A stretch of DNA of 46,059 nt. It comes from an uncultured Thiothrix sp. (GTDB taxonomy: Bacteria > Pseudomonadota > Gammaproteobacteria > Thiotrichales > Thiotrichaceae). The notes under the pieces were generated by a model that was not told the origin of the DNA, did no database searches, and saw only the letters and a list, made by a program, of their open reading frames with translations. Location: NCBI RefSeq assembly GCF_937873765.1, contig NZ_CALMZC010000047.1, positions 1 to 46,059 on the forward strand. The letters are read 5' to 3'. The position numbers were made by a program, and so were the translations under genes. Below, piece after piece: positions 24,739 through 33,587 of the stretch. Every line of letters starts with the position of its first letter. Within the stretch, counting starts at the first letter, position 1.

Positions 24739-24961
24739 GATTCACAACCATAAATTGTGCTTTGGGCGCGTCGCATTCGGGGCAACGCCAATGGTCGGGC
24801 AATTGGGCAAACGGCGTTCCGGCAGGAATTTGCCAGTAGTTGCAACCCTCTTCAGGGTCGTAAACGCGCCAGCAGATTTTGCACTCCATTTTGTCGCTGT
24901 CTTTAATGCGCGAATTGTCACCACCGTAAGAGCTTTCAAACGGGCTGTGAATTTGGCTCAT
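24716..24961 (-). CDS. hupI: Rubredoxin HupI
   Basis: 81 residues. The rubredoxin iron site is two CxxC pairs, CKICWRVYDPEEG and HWRCPECDAPKAQF, with the usual aromatic residues between. About 24 residues precede the domain (MSQIHSPFESSYGGDNSRI), longer than in free rubredoxins. HupI-type rubredoxins protect or mature the small-subunit clusters under oxygen and are found with HupS proteins having the six-cysteine proximal cluster, as in this locus. ATGA overlap with hupH. Confidence 0.95.
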   Translation of the reverse strand: MSQIHSPFESSYGGDNSRIKDSDKMECKICWRVYDPEEGCNYWQIPAGTPFAQLPDHWRCPECDAPKAQFMVVNHACPPAC

Positions 24962-25827
24962 TGATAGACCTCTAAAATCTCTGCCAAACGCTCGGCACTA
25001 TCCTCTAAATCCTCAGGCGCAGCGCACGCGACTTCGGGCACGTCAACAATCTCAATCGAGTTTAAAATTAAGGCATCTTCCGAGTTGTAATATTTCACCC
25101 ACCACACATTGGGGATACGTGTACTACCAATCCGGCAATTGCCATAACCACGCGATAAAATCGTGACTTCACCCATGCCCAAACGCTCACCTAAAAAGAC
25201 TAAATCTTCTGGCGACAAAGGCAATAAACTTAAATTCACTACATGCGGCAAAGCCCCTGTTTGCCAAGACCTACTTTTTTCAGCGATTTCGGTAATTAAA
25301 GCGGGCGCATTTAAAACGCCAAATGGCAAATTATGCAGATTGGTATTCAAGGCTTGCCCATGGGCAAAACTACGTTCGCGTACAATCGAAGGAATATCCG
25401 CCACTTCAATGCCATCAGCAATTAATTGTTTCTGCTCATCAAAGGTCTGTACACGCCACACTCCAGTCAAGACCGACTCTTGAATTTGGACTGTTGGCAT
25501 ACCGCTATACACTACGCTAACTTCCCCCTCATTCAAGACTTGGTTAACCAAACCGAGGTTAGCCGCATCCAAAGGTAGTAAGTCATATTTCAATGCAGGC
25601 GAACGGGCTTGATACTGCTCAATCCCCTGTTGGATTTGCGCAAGGAGCGTTTTGGCGGCTACTAGACTTTCTACCGCTTCTGGCTCAGGCAGAAGCGGAT
25701 TGTGGTAAGTGGGCATCACCCCCGGTGCGCCGATAAAGCTAAAGGTCTCGTCGCCCTCCTCAGCAGGTTGCGAACCCACACCTACAATCGGAATCCCAAT
25801 CGGTTTGCCATAATATTTTTCGGTCAT
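24958..25827 (-). CDS. hupH: Hydrogenase expression/formation protein HupH
   Basis: 289 residues matching the HupH/HyaF family: KPIGIPIVGVGSQ at the N-terminus, LLPLDAANLGLVNQVLNEGEVS near 90, ESVLTGVWRV, and the C-terminal SRGYGNCRIGSTRIPNVWWVKYYNS. In Rhizobium HupGHIJ act on maturation of the small subunit HupS under microaerobic conditions. No signal peptide. The ATG at 25827 follows a strong AGGAGG site. Confidence 0.93.
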   Translation of the reverse strand: MTEKYYGKPIGIPIVGVGSQPAEEGDETFSFIGAPGVMPTYHNPLLPEPEAVESLVAAKTLLAQIQQGIEQYQARSPALKYDLLPLDAANLGLVNQVLNEGEVSVVYSGMPTVQIQESVLTGVWRVQTFDEQKQLIADGIEVADIPSIVRERSFAHGQALNTNLHNLPFGVLNAPALITEIAEKSRSWQTGALPHVVNLSLLPLSPEDLVFLGERLGMGEVTILSRGYGNCRIGSTRIPNVWWVKYYNSEDALILNSIEIVDVPEVACAAPEDLEDSAERLAEILEVYQ

Positions 25828-25836
25828 ACTAGCCTC

Positions 25837-26247
25837 CTAATGGCTGACCACTGCAATCCCTATCGCGGGCGGGCGCGAAGGCTCAGAGGCTAAAATGGTT
25901 GTAATATCAGTAAGGTACACCGCCCAATCTTGAATGCCAGTAATCGCACCTAAGTAATTTTGTCCACGTAAAAACACCAAGGCAGGCCACGCTTGAAAAC
26001 CGTATAAACTTTGTAATTTTTTCTCATCGCTGCGTGCCACAATGGCAGGAGTGAATTGATTCGGAAAGGCTTTGACCAGTTCCGGTAATACGACGGCTAC
26101 ATCGTTGGACTCATGAAAGCGTTTCGGATCTTCGGTGAAAAACAGTGCTGTACACGCATACCCCTTGAGAAACGCAGTTAAATTGCTCGCATCCACCAGT
26201 GGATAATGAAATTCGTGTTGCAAACGCTCAATTAGCGGGGATGACAT
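25837..26247 (-). CDS. hupG: HupG / HyaE-type thioredoxin-like chaperone
   Basis: 136 residues from the ATG at 26247 with AAAGGAT upstream; a longer frame to 26310 would overlap hupF and is less likely. The fold is thioredoxin-like but without the CxxC pair, as in HyaE: ACTALFFTEDPKRFHESNDVAVVLPEL, FTPAIVARSDEKKLQSLYGFQAWPALVFLRG. HyaE/HupG proteins bind the Tat signal of the small subunit and hold it back until cofactors are in. It fits the Tat-exported HupS of the divergent operon. Confidence 0.9.
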   Translation of the reverse strand: MSSPLIERLQHEFHYPLVDASNLTAFLKGYACTALFFTEDPKRFHESNDVAVVLPELVKAFPNQFTPAIVARSDEKKLQSLYGFQAWPALVFLRGQNYLGAITGIQDWAVYLTDITTILASEPSRPPAIGIAVVSH

Positions 26248-26251
26248 AGAT

Positions 26252-26575
26252 TTATCCTTTGTGTGGCAGTTGCGCGCGCAAATGCTCTGGTAAGGGTGGT
26301 TCGCGCCCAATTAAATCGGCAAATAGTTCATCTAATTGCACTTGCGGGTCAGAAATTTGATTAACGGCTTGTAGAGCAGCTAAGGCTTGGCGCATTTGCT
26401 TAGCAGATTCAGGGGCTAATATTTCACGTGCTGCCCCAAGGAAATTGAGTATCCAAGTACCTTGCACTTGATCACCCACTAAAATCATATCAATGAGTTC
26501 AGTTTGCCCATCGGCTTCACATAAAGCATGCGTACCGTGCATTTCCAACACTTGCATAGGAAGCCCCACACACAT
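26252..26575 (-). CDS. hupF: HypC-family chaperone HupF
   Basis: 107 residues starting MCVGLPMQV; Cys2 is the family's essential residue. Compared with HypC at 14493 it has about 25 extra residues at the C-terminus (QLDELFADLIGREPPLPEHLRAQL), the mark of HupF, which in Rhizobium holds HupL during assembly in air. One-base overlap with hupD (TAATG) and a four-base gap to hupG. Confidence 0.94.
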   Translation of the reverse strand: MCVGLPMQVLEMHGTHALCEADGQTELIDMILVGDQVQGTWILNFLGAAREILAPESAKQMRQALAALQAVNQISDPQVQLDELFADLIGREPPLPEHLRAQLPHKG

Positions 26576-27267
26576 TAGTTTGGCCTCCTACTATCGACAT
26601 TTACACTCAAAGGTTTATCAATCAACGAGGGTTTTGGGTCAAACTGCATACTCGGATCGGCTAAGACACGCTCATCGCCCAGCCGACAGGCTAGTGCTGC
26701 AGAAGGCCGCCCCGCTTCATATTGCGCTAAAGCAATTTGCGCTGGAGTTAAGCGCTCATTTTCAGGTAAAGCATGGGTACGTTTGGTCGCACGCACACCC
26801 AAACCATCAAGATAAGTTAAGGCAATTTCGATAGCCGGCTGAATTTGTGCTTTGACCGCAGGACGTAAACTACCACCATAATCTTCAAGCTCTATGGGTT
26901 GCACACCAATTAGCAAGATTTTTTCAGGATAGGAATCGAGCAATTGCGCCATCGCCAACACCTCTTGAAAGCCCGTTTGATGCAAACTCATTTTCTTTGC
27001 ACCCATGAAATGGGGTACATCTGCATTATGAACTTGCTTTAAAGCTCCACCTTCTAAGCCGTAATCAATCGCATCAAAGACGATTAAAATATCGGCGGCT
27101 TGAACGTGCTGCACGAGGTAAATCCCTTGTGTACCCCCATCCATCAGAGTGACATGATCAGGAAAGACATAATTTTGATCAAGGGTCTCAACGCAGCGTA
27201 CCCCAAAACCCTCATCAGCCCATAGTACATTGCCAATGCCAAGCACTAAAACTTGTTGGGTAGCCAC
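26575..27267 (-). CDS. hupD: Hydrogenase maturation endopeptidase HupD
   Basis: 230 residues, GTG start with GGAG seven bases upstream. The family motif GIGNVLWADEGFGVR sets the nickel ligand E19; the second acidic ligand is in FDAIDYG, and the histidine in the MSLHQTGFQEVL stretch. It cuts the 15-residue tail off HupL after nickel insertion; HupV, lacking a tail, is not a substrate. The C-terminus is about 30 residues longer than usual (after LACRLGDERVLADPS...). First gene of the 17-gene array. Confidence 0.95.
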   Translation of the reverse strand: MATQQVLVLGIGNVLWADEGFGVRCVETLDQNYVFPDHVTLMDGGTQGIYLVQHVQAADILIVFDAIDYGLEGGALKQVHNADVPHFMGAKKMSLHQTGFQEVLAMAQLLDSYPEKILLIGVQPIELEDYGGSLRPAVKAQIQPAIEIALTYLDGLGVRATKRTHALPENERLTPAQIALAQYEAGRPSAALACRLGDERVLADPSMQFDPKPSLIDKPLSVNVDSRRPN

Positions 27268-27296
27268 TCGTTCTCTCCTACGGTGATGATTGGAAT

Positions 27297-27326
27297 ATCC
27301 TATTACAATTTTTTAAAAATTTGCAA
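27297..27326 (-). promoter_or_regulatory. Candidate sigma-70 promoter of the hup/hyp accessory array
   Basis: On the minus strand TTGCAA (27321-27326) and TAGGAT (27297-27302) are 18 bp apart, and the hupD GTG at 27267 lies about 30 bp downstream. As no gap in the array is long enough for another promoter, this may serve all 17 genes. Confidence 0.45.
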
Positions 27327-27474
27327 GGTTAATTTCCATCTAATCACCGATCATACATCTTAAACTTAAGAAGTAGATGGACCTTCTTAATAATTGTCTA
27401 GCTTTAATCGACTTGTAATTGGCTTGGGAAATTGCAACTTAAGCCCCTCTTAGCTGGAACGATACCTCCATGCA

Positions 27475-27490
27475 TGGCATAAGCTTTGCA
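27475..27490 (+). promoter_or_regulatory. Sigma-54 promoter (-24/-12) of hupSL
   Basis: TGGCAT-AAGCT-TTGCA matches the sigma-54 consensus TGGCAC-N5-TTGCA at all but one position, with GG and GC exactly 10 bp apart. Transcription should start near 27500, leaving a 35-nt leader with GAGGAG before the hupS ATG. The NtrC-type HupR with its GAFTGA loop is encoded in the divergent array. Confidence 0.8.
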
Positions 27491-27534
27491 TAACGCCCTC
27501 ATAGCCAGACCAAAATCGGAGTGAGGAGTAGTGT

Positions 27535-28632
27535 ATGCTAGAGACCTTCTATGATGTCATGCGCCGCCAAGGTATCTCGCGGCGAAGTTTTCTGAAGTAT
27601 TGCAGTTTAACCGCCGCAGCCTTAGGGTTAGCCCCTGAGTTCGCGGGAAAAATTGCTCATGCGATGGAAACTAAACCACGCATTCCGATTTTATGGTTGC
27701 ATGGTCTTGAATGTACTTGCTGCTCAGAATCGTTTATTCGCTCCGCACATCCGCTAGCTAAAGACGTAATTTTATCGATGGTATCTCTCGATTATGACGA
27801 CACGATTATGGCAGCAGCGGGGCAACAAGCCGAAGCCATTATTGAAGAAACCATTCAAAAATATGATGGTAATTTCATCCTTGCGGTCGAAGGCAATCCC
27901 CCTCTAAATCAAGATGGTATGTCCTGCATTATCGGTGGCAAACCATTTATTGATCAGCTCACGCATGTCGCTAAGCATTGCAAAGCAATCATTTCGTGGG
28001 GATCGTGTGCGTCCTATGGTTGTGTACAAGCGGCTGCACCAAATCCCACTAAAGCCACGCCAGTACATAAAGTCATTCATGACAAGCCCATTATTAAAGT
28101 CCCCGGTTGCCCACCCATTGCAGAAGTGATGACAGCAGTGGTGACTTATATTCTGACTTTTGAAAAATTTCCTGAACTTGACCGCCAAGGTCGTCCAAAA
28201 ATGTTTTACAGCCAACGTATTCACGATAAATGCTATCGCCGTCCACATTTTGATGCGGGGCAATTCGTGGAAAGCTTTGATGATGAAGGTGCACGCAAAG
28301 GCTATTGCTTATACAAAGTAGGTTGCAAAGGCCCTACGACTTACAATGCTTGCTCCACCATACGTTGGAATGAAGGTACCTCTTTCCCGATCCAAGCGGG
28401 GCATGGTTGCATTGGCTGTTCTGAAGACGGCTTTTGGGACAAAGGCTCTTGGTATGCGCGCTTAACTGATCTAAAACCCTTTGGGGTAGAAGCCAATGCC
28501 GACACCCTTGGCCTTGCTGCCGCAACTACCGTGGGTGTAGCAATTGCTGCACATGCTGCTGTCTCGGCGGTGAGCCGTGCTAAAGCTAATAAATCCAATC
28601 AACCCGTGACTGCTAAAGAACAAGGAGAATAA
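27535..28632 (+). CDS. hupS: Membrane-bound uptake [NiFe] hydrogenase, small subunit HupS (six-Cys proximal cluster)
   Basis: 365 residues. The N-terminus holds a Tat signal ([10 protein letters not shown]16-R17; cleavage near AHA43). Proximal-cluster cysteines: C60, C62, C63 in [10 protein letters not shown]158 and C163 in GSCASYGC, and C192 in VPGCPP. The two extra ones (C62 and C163) are those that build the [4Fe-3S] cluster of oxygen-tolerant group 1d enzymes. Further cluster ligands follow in [18 protein letters not shown] and GHGCIGC. A hydrophobic C-terminal helix (about 325-350) anchors it to the periplasmic face. It passes electrons from the NiFe site to HupC. Confidence 0.97.
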   Translation: MLETFYDVMRRQGISRRSFLKYCSLTAAALGLAPEFAGKIAHAMETKPRIPILWLHGLECTCCSESFIRSAHPLAKDVILSMVSLDYDDTIMAAAGQQAEAIIEETIQKYDGNFILAVEGNPPLNQDGMSCIIGGKPFIDQLTHVAKHCKAIISWGSCASYGCVQAAAPNPTKATPVHKVIHDKPIIKVPGCPPIAEVMTAVVTYILTFEKFPELDRQGRPKMFYSQRIHDKCYRRPHFDAGQFVESFDDEGARKGYCLYKVGCKGPTTYNACSTIRWNEGTSFPIQAGHGCIGCSEDGFWDKGSWYARLTDLKPFGVEANADTLGLAAATTVGVAIAAHAAVSAVSRAKANKSNQPVTAKEQGE

Positions 28633-28634
28633 CA

Positions 28635-30449
28635 GTGGGCCTTATTACTACACCAAATGGCTATACCTTAGACAACTCCGGTCAACGAGTAGTGATTGAT
28701 CCGGTCACACGTATTGAAGGACATATGCGCTGTGAAGTGAATATTGATTCCAGCAATATCATTCGTAATGCGGTATCGACGGGTACAATGTGGCGCGGTT
28801 TGGAAGTCATCTTAAAAGGTCGTGATCCTCGCGATGCATGGGCGTTTGTGGAACGGATTTGTGGGGTTTGTACCGGCTGCCATGCCTTAACCTCCGTGCG
28901 TGCGGTTGAGGATGCCTTAGGGATTAGGATTCCACTTAATGCACATCTGATTCGCGAAATAATGGCAAAAACGCTGCAAGTACATGATCATGTCGTGCAT
29001 TTCTATCACCTGCATGCCTTGGATTGGGTGAATCCGGTCAATGCATTAAAGGCTGATCCGAAAGCCACTTCGGCCTTACAGCAAACCGTGTCACCTGCGC
29101 ATCCTTTGTCTAGCCCCGGCTATTTCCGTGATGTGCAAACTCGGATTAAACGCTTTATTGAATCCGGCCAGTTAGGACCGTTCAAAAATGGTTATTGGGA
29201 TAATCCCGCGTATAAATTGCCACCCGAAGCTGATTTAATGGCAGTGGCGCATTATCTAGAGGCGCTGGATTTACAAAAAGACTTCGTCAAAGTGCATACT
29301 GTCTTCGGAGGCAAAAACCCACATCCCAATTACTTAGTCGGGGGCGTGCCCTGCGCGATCAACATGGATCAGAATTATTCTGCGGGTGCACCCTTGAATA
29401 TGGAGCGCTTGAACTTCGTGCGCGCACGGATTGAGGAGATGATTGCCTTCAATAAAAATGTGTATGTACCGGATGTGATTGCGATTGCCAGCTTCTATAA
29501 AAACCAACTCTGGGGCGGTGGACATGGTGCCGTGAATGTGATGGATTATGGTGATTACGCTAAAGTCCCTTATGACAAATCCACCGATCAATTACCCGGT
29601 GGCGTCATCCTGAATGGCAACTGGAATGAAGTCATGCCGATTGACCCACGCAATCCCGATGAAGTGCAAGAGTTCGTCACCCACTCATGGTATAGCTACC
29701 CCGACGAAAGCAAAGGCTTACATCCTTGGGATGGTATCACCGAACCTAATTATGTGTTAGGTGCGAATGCAAAAGGCACTAAAACCAATATTCAAGAACT
29801 GGATGAAAGCGCCAAATACTCATGGATTAAAGCACCACGCTGGAAAGGCCATGCCGTAGAGGTTGGCCCCTTATCGCGCTACACCATTGCTTATGCCAAA
29901 GGCGTGGGTTATGTACAAGAGCAAGTCGCACGTAGTCTAGCTAGCTTTAACCAACTCGCAGGTACTAGCCTTGATCCTAAAGCTGCACTACACAGTACTA
30001 TCGGTCGCACGTTGGCACGTGCACTGGAGTCTGAATATTGTGGAGACATGATGCTCGAAGATTGGCATCAATTGATTGCCAATATCAAAGCTGGTGACAC
30101 AGCAACCGCAAACATGGAGAAATGGCATCCAGACACTTGGCCGAAAGAGGCTAAAGGTGTGGGCAATGTAGCGGCTCCGCGTGGTGCTTTAGGCCATTGG
30201 ATTAAGATCAAAGACGGCAAAATCGAAAACTACCAATGCGTCGTGCCGACGACGTGGAATGGCTCACCGCGCGATCCAGCCGGTAATATCGGTGCTTTTG
30301 AAGCTTGTCTGATGAATACGCCGGTTGAGCGCCCGAATGAGCCGGTAGAAATCTTAAGAAGCTTACATAGTTTTGACCCCTGTCTAGCCTGCTCAACGCA
30401 TGTGCTGGGGCCAGAGGGTGAAGAACTGACAACCGTAAAAGTGCGCTAA
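28635..30449 (+). CDS. hupL: Membrane-bound uptake [NiFe] hydrogenase, large subunit HupL
   Basis: 604 residues, GTG start with AAGGAG upstream, two bases after hupS. It holds the NiFe(CN)2CO site that oxidises H2: C76 and C79 in [11 protein letters not shown]583 and C586 in DPCLACSTH. After H589 there is a 15-residue tail ([15 protein letters not shown]), the substrate of HupD. No own signal; it is exported folded with HupS by the Tat system. Length fits group 1 uptake enzymes. Confidence 0.98.
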   Translation: MGLITTPNGYTLDNSGQRVVIDPVTRIEGHMRCEVNIDSSNIIRNAVSTGTMWRGLEVILKGRDPRDAWAFVERICGVCTGCHALTSVRAVEDALGIRIPLNAHLIREIMAKTLQVHDHVVHFYHLHALDWVNPVNALKADPKATSALQQTVSPAHPLSSPGYFRDVQTRIKRFIESGQLGPFKNGYWDNPAYKLPPEADLMAVAHYLEALDLQKDFVKVHTVFGGKNPHPNYLVGGVPCAINMDQNYSAGAPLNMERLNFVRARIEEMIAFNKNVYVPDVIAIASFYKNQLWGGGHGAVNVMDYGDYAKVPYDKSTDQLPGGVILNGNWNEVMPIDPRNPDEVQEFVTHSWYSYPDESKGLHPWDGITEPNYVLGANAKGTKTNIQELDESAKYSWIKAPRWKGHAVEVGPLSRYTIAYAKGVGYVQEQVARSLASFNQLAGTSLDPKAALHSTIGRTLARALESEYCGDMMLEDWHQLIANIKAGDTATANMEKWHPDTWPKEAKGVGNVAAPRGALGHWIKIKDGKIENYQCVVPTTWNGSPRDPAGNIGAFEACLMNTPVERPNEPVEILRSLHSFDPCLACSTHVLGPEGEELTTVKVR

Positions 30450-30460
30450 GGAGCCATAAA

Positions 30461-30664
30461 ATGTTTAAATTGTCGCATGAATTAATCGCCCTTAGTGTCC
30501 TACTCAGCAGTGAGGCTGCTTTGGCGCATCCGGGGCAACATACTGCTTTGAATTGGCCAGAGCTTGTGGAGCACTTCCTTAGTAGCCCTTACCATAGCAT
30601 CGGCTTAGTTTTAATAGGTGTTTTAATCACTGCCATGGTGGTTTGGCGTGTCAAAAGGAGTTAA
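30461..30664 (+). CDS. Small exported/anchored HPGQH protein between hupL and hupC
   Basis: 67 residues with AAGGAG eight bases before the ATG, 11 bp after hupL and two bases before the hupC ATG. It has a cleavable-looking signal peptide ending ALA, then HPGQH, a 25-residue polar segment with two more His, and one membrane helix (IGLVLIGVLITAMVVW) with a basic end. The His-rich start after cleavage recalls the first residues of HupE/UreJ nickel transporters, but the rest of that family is absent. A role in metal handling or in docking HupSL to HupC is only a guess. Clearly part of the hup operon. Confidence 0.8.
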   Translation: MFKLSHELIALSVLLSSEAALAHPGQHTALNWPELVEHFLSSPYHSIGLVLIGVLITAMVVWRVKRS

Positions 30665-30666
30665 TC

Positions 30667-31380
30667 ATGTCTCAACCGAACGATACTCCCGCCTTTCAAC
30701 CTGCCGTCTATGTGTATGAAGCACCCTTACGAATTTGGCATTGGATTAATGCGCTCGCCATCGTAATTTTAGCAGTGACTGGTTACTTTATTGGTAGCCC
30801 ATTACCGACTATGTCTGGTGAGGCAAGCGATCATTTTCTAATGGGGTATATTCGTTTCGCGCACTTTGCAGCAGGTTATATTTTACTAATTGGCTTTCTT
30901 GGTCGAGTCTATTGGGCTTTTGTCGGAAATCATCATGCCCGTGAAATCTTTATACCGCCTTTCCATAAACCTGAATACTGGTCAGGTGTACTGCATGAGA
31001 TCCGCTGGTATGCCTTTTTAGAGAAAGAACCACGCAAATATACGGGACATAATCCACTCGCTATTTTATTCATGCATTTTATGTTTGTCTGGGGTCTACT
31101 CTTTATGATCGTTACCGGCTTTGCACTCTATGGCGAAGGAGCCGGTTTAAATTCATGGCAATTTGCGCTATTTAGCTCATGGGTGATTCCACTGTTTGGG
31201 CAAAGCATGGATGTACATACTTGGCATCATCTGGGGATGTGGTGGATTTTATTATTCGTTATGGCGCATATTTATGTAGCAATCCGTGAAGATATTATGT
31301 CTAGGCAGTCGCTAGTTAGCACCATGATTAGTGGCTGGCGGACTTTTAAGGATCAGCGCAAAGTAGATGATGGACACTAG
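30667..31380 (+). CDS. hupC: Hydrogenase cytochrome b subunit HupC
   Basis: 237 residues from the ATG at 30667 (AAAGGAG upstream). Four to five membrane helices. Candidate haem ligands are H25 (RIWHWINAL), H66 (RFAHFAAGY), H184/H187/H188 (DVHTWHHLGMWW) and H201, the HyaC/HupC pattern. It receives electrons from HupS and reduces the quinone pool, so H2 feeds respiration. The operon ends 30 bp later at a strong terminator. No HupE permease or further hup gene follows. Confidence 0.96.
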   Translation: MSQPNDTPAFQPAVYVYEAPLRIWHWINALAIVILAVTGYFIGSPLPTMSGEASDHFLMGYIRFAHFAAGYILLIGFLGRVYWAFVGNHHAREIFIPPFHKPEYWSGVLHEIRWYAFLEKEPRKYTGHNPLAILFMHFMFVWGLLFMIVTGFALYGEGAGLNSWQFALFSSWVIPLFGQSMDVHTWHHLGMWWILLFVMAHIYVAIREDIMSRQSLVSTMISGWRTFKDQRKVDDGH

Positions 31381-31410
31381 CCTGTTGAACTAGAGTTGAC
31401 CTTTACATTT

Positions 31411-31439
31411 AACCCGACTAAGGTCGGGTTTCTTTTTTC
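31411..31439 (+). terminator. Rho-independent terminator of the hupSLC operon
   Basis: Perfect 8-bp stem AACCCGAC / GTCGGGTT with loop TAAG (31411-31430), followed by TCTTTTTTCT. It stands 30 bp after the hupC stop. Confidence 0.9.
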
Positions 31440-31458
31440 TAGTGAACTGACCCTATTT

Positions 31459-31845
31459 ATGTTTGCTCTTAGTCCCAGCCAGACCTTGACCTTCACCTTA
31501 ATGAGTGCCGCTGTCTTGGCTTTAGTCTTTACTTGGTCGGTGGCGAAAAACCATCGCATTCCCAATCCGATGTTCTCTCTAGCACGTGCCTTAGCTAGTT
31601 TTGTAGCAACTTGGCTGCTTTGGGGTAGTATTTCAGGGGCTGGTAATGACATGACTGCAAACACTCAGATTGGACTGATCCCCTATTTAACTTTGGAATA
31701 TACCAAGCTAGCAGACCAATGGATGGCAGAAGCTATGCTGAATTGGGGGCGCTTGAGCTTAACAATTGCCCTCACTGGGCTGATCTTATTTGGTTTATCG
31801 TTTGTATTCGGTCGCTTAGCGGCGATTAGTGACCGCAGACATTGA
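31459..31845 (+). CDS. Hypothetical membrane protein after the hup operon
   Basis: 128 residues from the ATG at 31459; an in-frame TTG at 31396 would place the terminator inside the coding region. Three likely membrane helices: TFTLMSAAVLALVFTWSVA, LARALASFVATWLLWGSIS and LSLTIALTGLILFGLSFVFG. I recognise no family. No good ribosome binding site is seen and only 20 bp separate it from the terminator, so its expression would depend on read-through. Codon choice looks like that of its neighbours, which speaks for a real gene. Confidence 0.55.
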   Translation: MFALSPSQTLTFTLMSAAVLALVFTWSVAKNHRIPNPMFSLARALASFVATWLLWGSISGAGNDMTANTQIGLIPYLTLEYTKLADQWMAEAMLNWGRLSLTIALTGLILFGLSFVFGRLAAISDRRH

Positions 31846-31958
31846 GTATAGATAAATTTTTCACAGAAATATCTATGCGGGCAATTAGTCAAGCGCCACA
31901 GATTTGCGTATGATTGCCGCCTCAGAAATTGCTAGCGACCTCAAGCGGACATCACACC

Positions 31959-33068
31959 ATGGCATTTAATACAATTGAAGAAATCCTTAGCGATTTAGCA
32001 GCAGGTAAAATGGTTGTTATCGTTGATGATGAAGACCGTGAAAATGAAGGTGATTTATTGATGATTGCCTCCATGACTCGCCCTGAAGATATTAACTTTA
32101 TGGTGAAAGAAGGCCGTGGCTTGGTCTGCCTAACTCTTACTCGCGAACGCTGTAAGCAACTCAATTTGCCCTTGATGAATGCTGCGACTGATGAAGCTCA
32201 TCGCACTAATTTCACGATTTCTATTGAAGCCGCTGAAGGTGTCACCACCGGTATTTCTGCTTATGACCGCGCTCATACGATTCGTACTGCAGTAGCACCG
32301 AATGCTCAACCTTCTGATATTGAACAACCGGGGCATATTTTCCCGATTATGGCACAACCGGGGGGTGTTTTGACTCGTGCAGGTCATACGGAAGCAGGTT
32401 GCGATTTTGCACGTTTAGCAGGGTTTGAACCGGCGGCAGTGATTGTTGAGATCCTCAATGAAGATGGCACGATGGCACGTCGCCCTGATCTAGAAATCTT
32501 CGCCGCCAAACATGGCTTGAAGATGGGCACTATTGAGGATTTAATCCGCTACCGCGTCCAGAATGAAAAAACGGTTGAGCTAATTTACGAGCGCGTTGTG
32601 AATACTGAAGCGGGTGAATTCAAGCTGCATGCCTATAAAGAATTGGGTCGCCCAAATATTCACCTAGCTTTAGTCAAAGGTGAGGTGCAAGCTGCTCAAC
32701 CGATTTTAGTGCGGGTACATCTTGAAAATGAACTCTGTGATTTGTTAGCGCTGAAAGAACCTTATTGCGGATGGCCGTTACGTGCTGCTATGCAAAAAGT
32801 AGCAGACGAAGGGTCTGGGGTGATTATTATCTTACGCGAACCACAAAATAATACCCAAGATATGTTGGATCGCTTAAAAGCGTTTGAATCTCAGCCCATT
32901 GTGCAGGACAATACGCGCTCTTCACCCGCTGACCTCAAAACTTATGGCATTGGCGCACAAATTCTCGCCGACTTAGGCGTACAGAAAATGCGCGTGATGA
33001 GCGCACCTAAGCGTTTCTTAGGCATTGCGGGCTTTGGCTTAGAAGTAGTTGATTACATTCATAATTGA
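31959..33068 (+). CDS. ribB: 3,4-dihydroxy-2-butanone-4-phosphate synthase with decayed GTP cyclohydrolase II domain (RibBX)
   Basis: 369 residues from the ATG at 31959. The N-terminal half (1-200) is Rib[12 protein letters not shown] for metal and substrate binding, and [15 protein letters not shown]. It makes the four-carbon unit of riboflavin from ribulose 5-phosphate. The C-terminal half has the GTP cyclohydrolase II fold, but the zinc motif (normally EC-x10-RCDCG) is reduced to [17 protein letters not shown], so that activity should be lost. Such RibBX hybrids are known in Proteobacteria; a separate RibA should be encoded elsewhere. Operon with ribH and nusB. Confidence 0.93.
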   Translation: MAFNTIEEILSDLAAGKMVVIVDDEDRENEGDLLMIASMTRPEDINFMVKEGRGLVCLTLTRERCKQLNLPLMNAATDEAHRTNFTISIEAAEGVTTGISAYDRAHTIRTAVAPNAQPSDIEQPGHIFPIMAQPGGVLTRAGHTEAGCDFARLAGFEPAAVIVEILNEDGTMARRPDLEIFAAKHGLKMGTIEDLIRYRVQNEKTVELIYERVVNTEAGEFKLHAYKELGRPNIHLALVKGEVQAAQPILVRVHLENELCDLLALKEPYCGWPLRAAMQKVADEGSGVIIILREPQNNTQDMLDRLKAFESQPIVQDNTRSSPADLKTYGIGAQILADLGVQKMRVMSAPKRFLGIAGFGLEVVDYIHN

Positions 33069-33109
33069 AACGACAACTCGCTAGTTGGACTCAAGGATTA
33101 AGATTAAGC

Positions 33110-33586
33110 ATGACAGCTATTAAAGTAACTGAGGGTGATTTTACCCCACAAAAAGCCCGCTATGGCCTTGCAGTAGCTCGTTTCAATGGCTTCATTGTTG
33201 AAAGCCTCTTAGCGGGCGCGCTTGATACTTTAAAGCGTCACGGCATTGAAGAAGATGATATTGAAATTGTGCGTGTTCCCGGTGCTTATGAATTGCCCGT
33301 AGTGGTGCAATCGATGGCGGTAAATGGTGACTATGATGCGATCATTGCTTTAGGTGCGGTGATTCGCGGTAGTACTGCGCATTTTGATTATGTCGCTGGC
33401 GAAGCTGCTAAAGGCTTAGCTTCTGTAGGTTTAGCCCATGATATTCCCGTCATTTTTGGGGTACTGACGACGGATACCATCGAGCAAGCCATTGAACGCT
33501 CTGGCACTAAAGCTGGCAATAAAGGGGCTGAATCAGCTCTGACTGCTATCGAAATGGTCTCTTTATTAAATAAATTGCGTGCTTGA
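33110..33586 (+). CDS. ribH: 6,7-dimethyl-8-ribityllumazine synthase
   Basis: 158 residues from the ATG at 33110, with AAGGA upstream; a longer frame back to 33065 has no conserved residues. Motifs: [53 protein letters not shown] (with catalytic His) and [26 protein letters not shown]. It joins the RibB product with the pyrimidine amine to give lumazine, the direct precursor of riboflavin. Between ribBX and nusB, a classical gammaproteobacterial order. Confidence 0.97.
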   Translation: MTAIKVTEGDFTPQKARYGLAVARFNGFIVESLLAGALDTLKRHGIEEDDIEIVRVPGAYELPVVVQSMAVNGDYDAIIALGAVIRGSTAHFDYVAGEAAKGLASVGLAHDIPVIFGVLTTDTIEQAIERSGTKAGNKGAESALTAIEMVSLLNKLRA

Positions 33587-33587
33587 A

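Noticed and set aside
27419..27436. Sigma-54 promoter TTGGC...TTGCA
   Set aside because: GG-GC spacing is 11 and not 10; the site at 27475-27490 fits the consensus far better.
31846..31958. FMN riboswitch before ribBX
   Set aside because: The stretch is only about 110 bp and I see none of the conserved RFN core segments; only a bulged GCGGCAAT/ATTGCCGC pairing.
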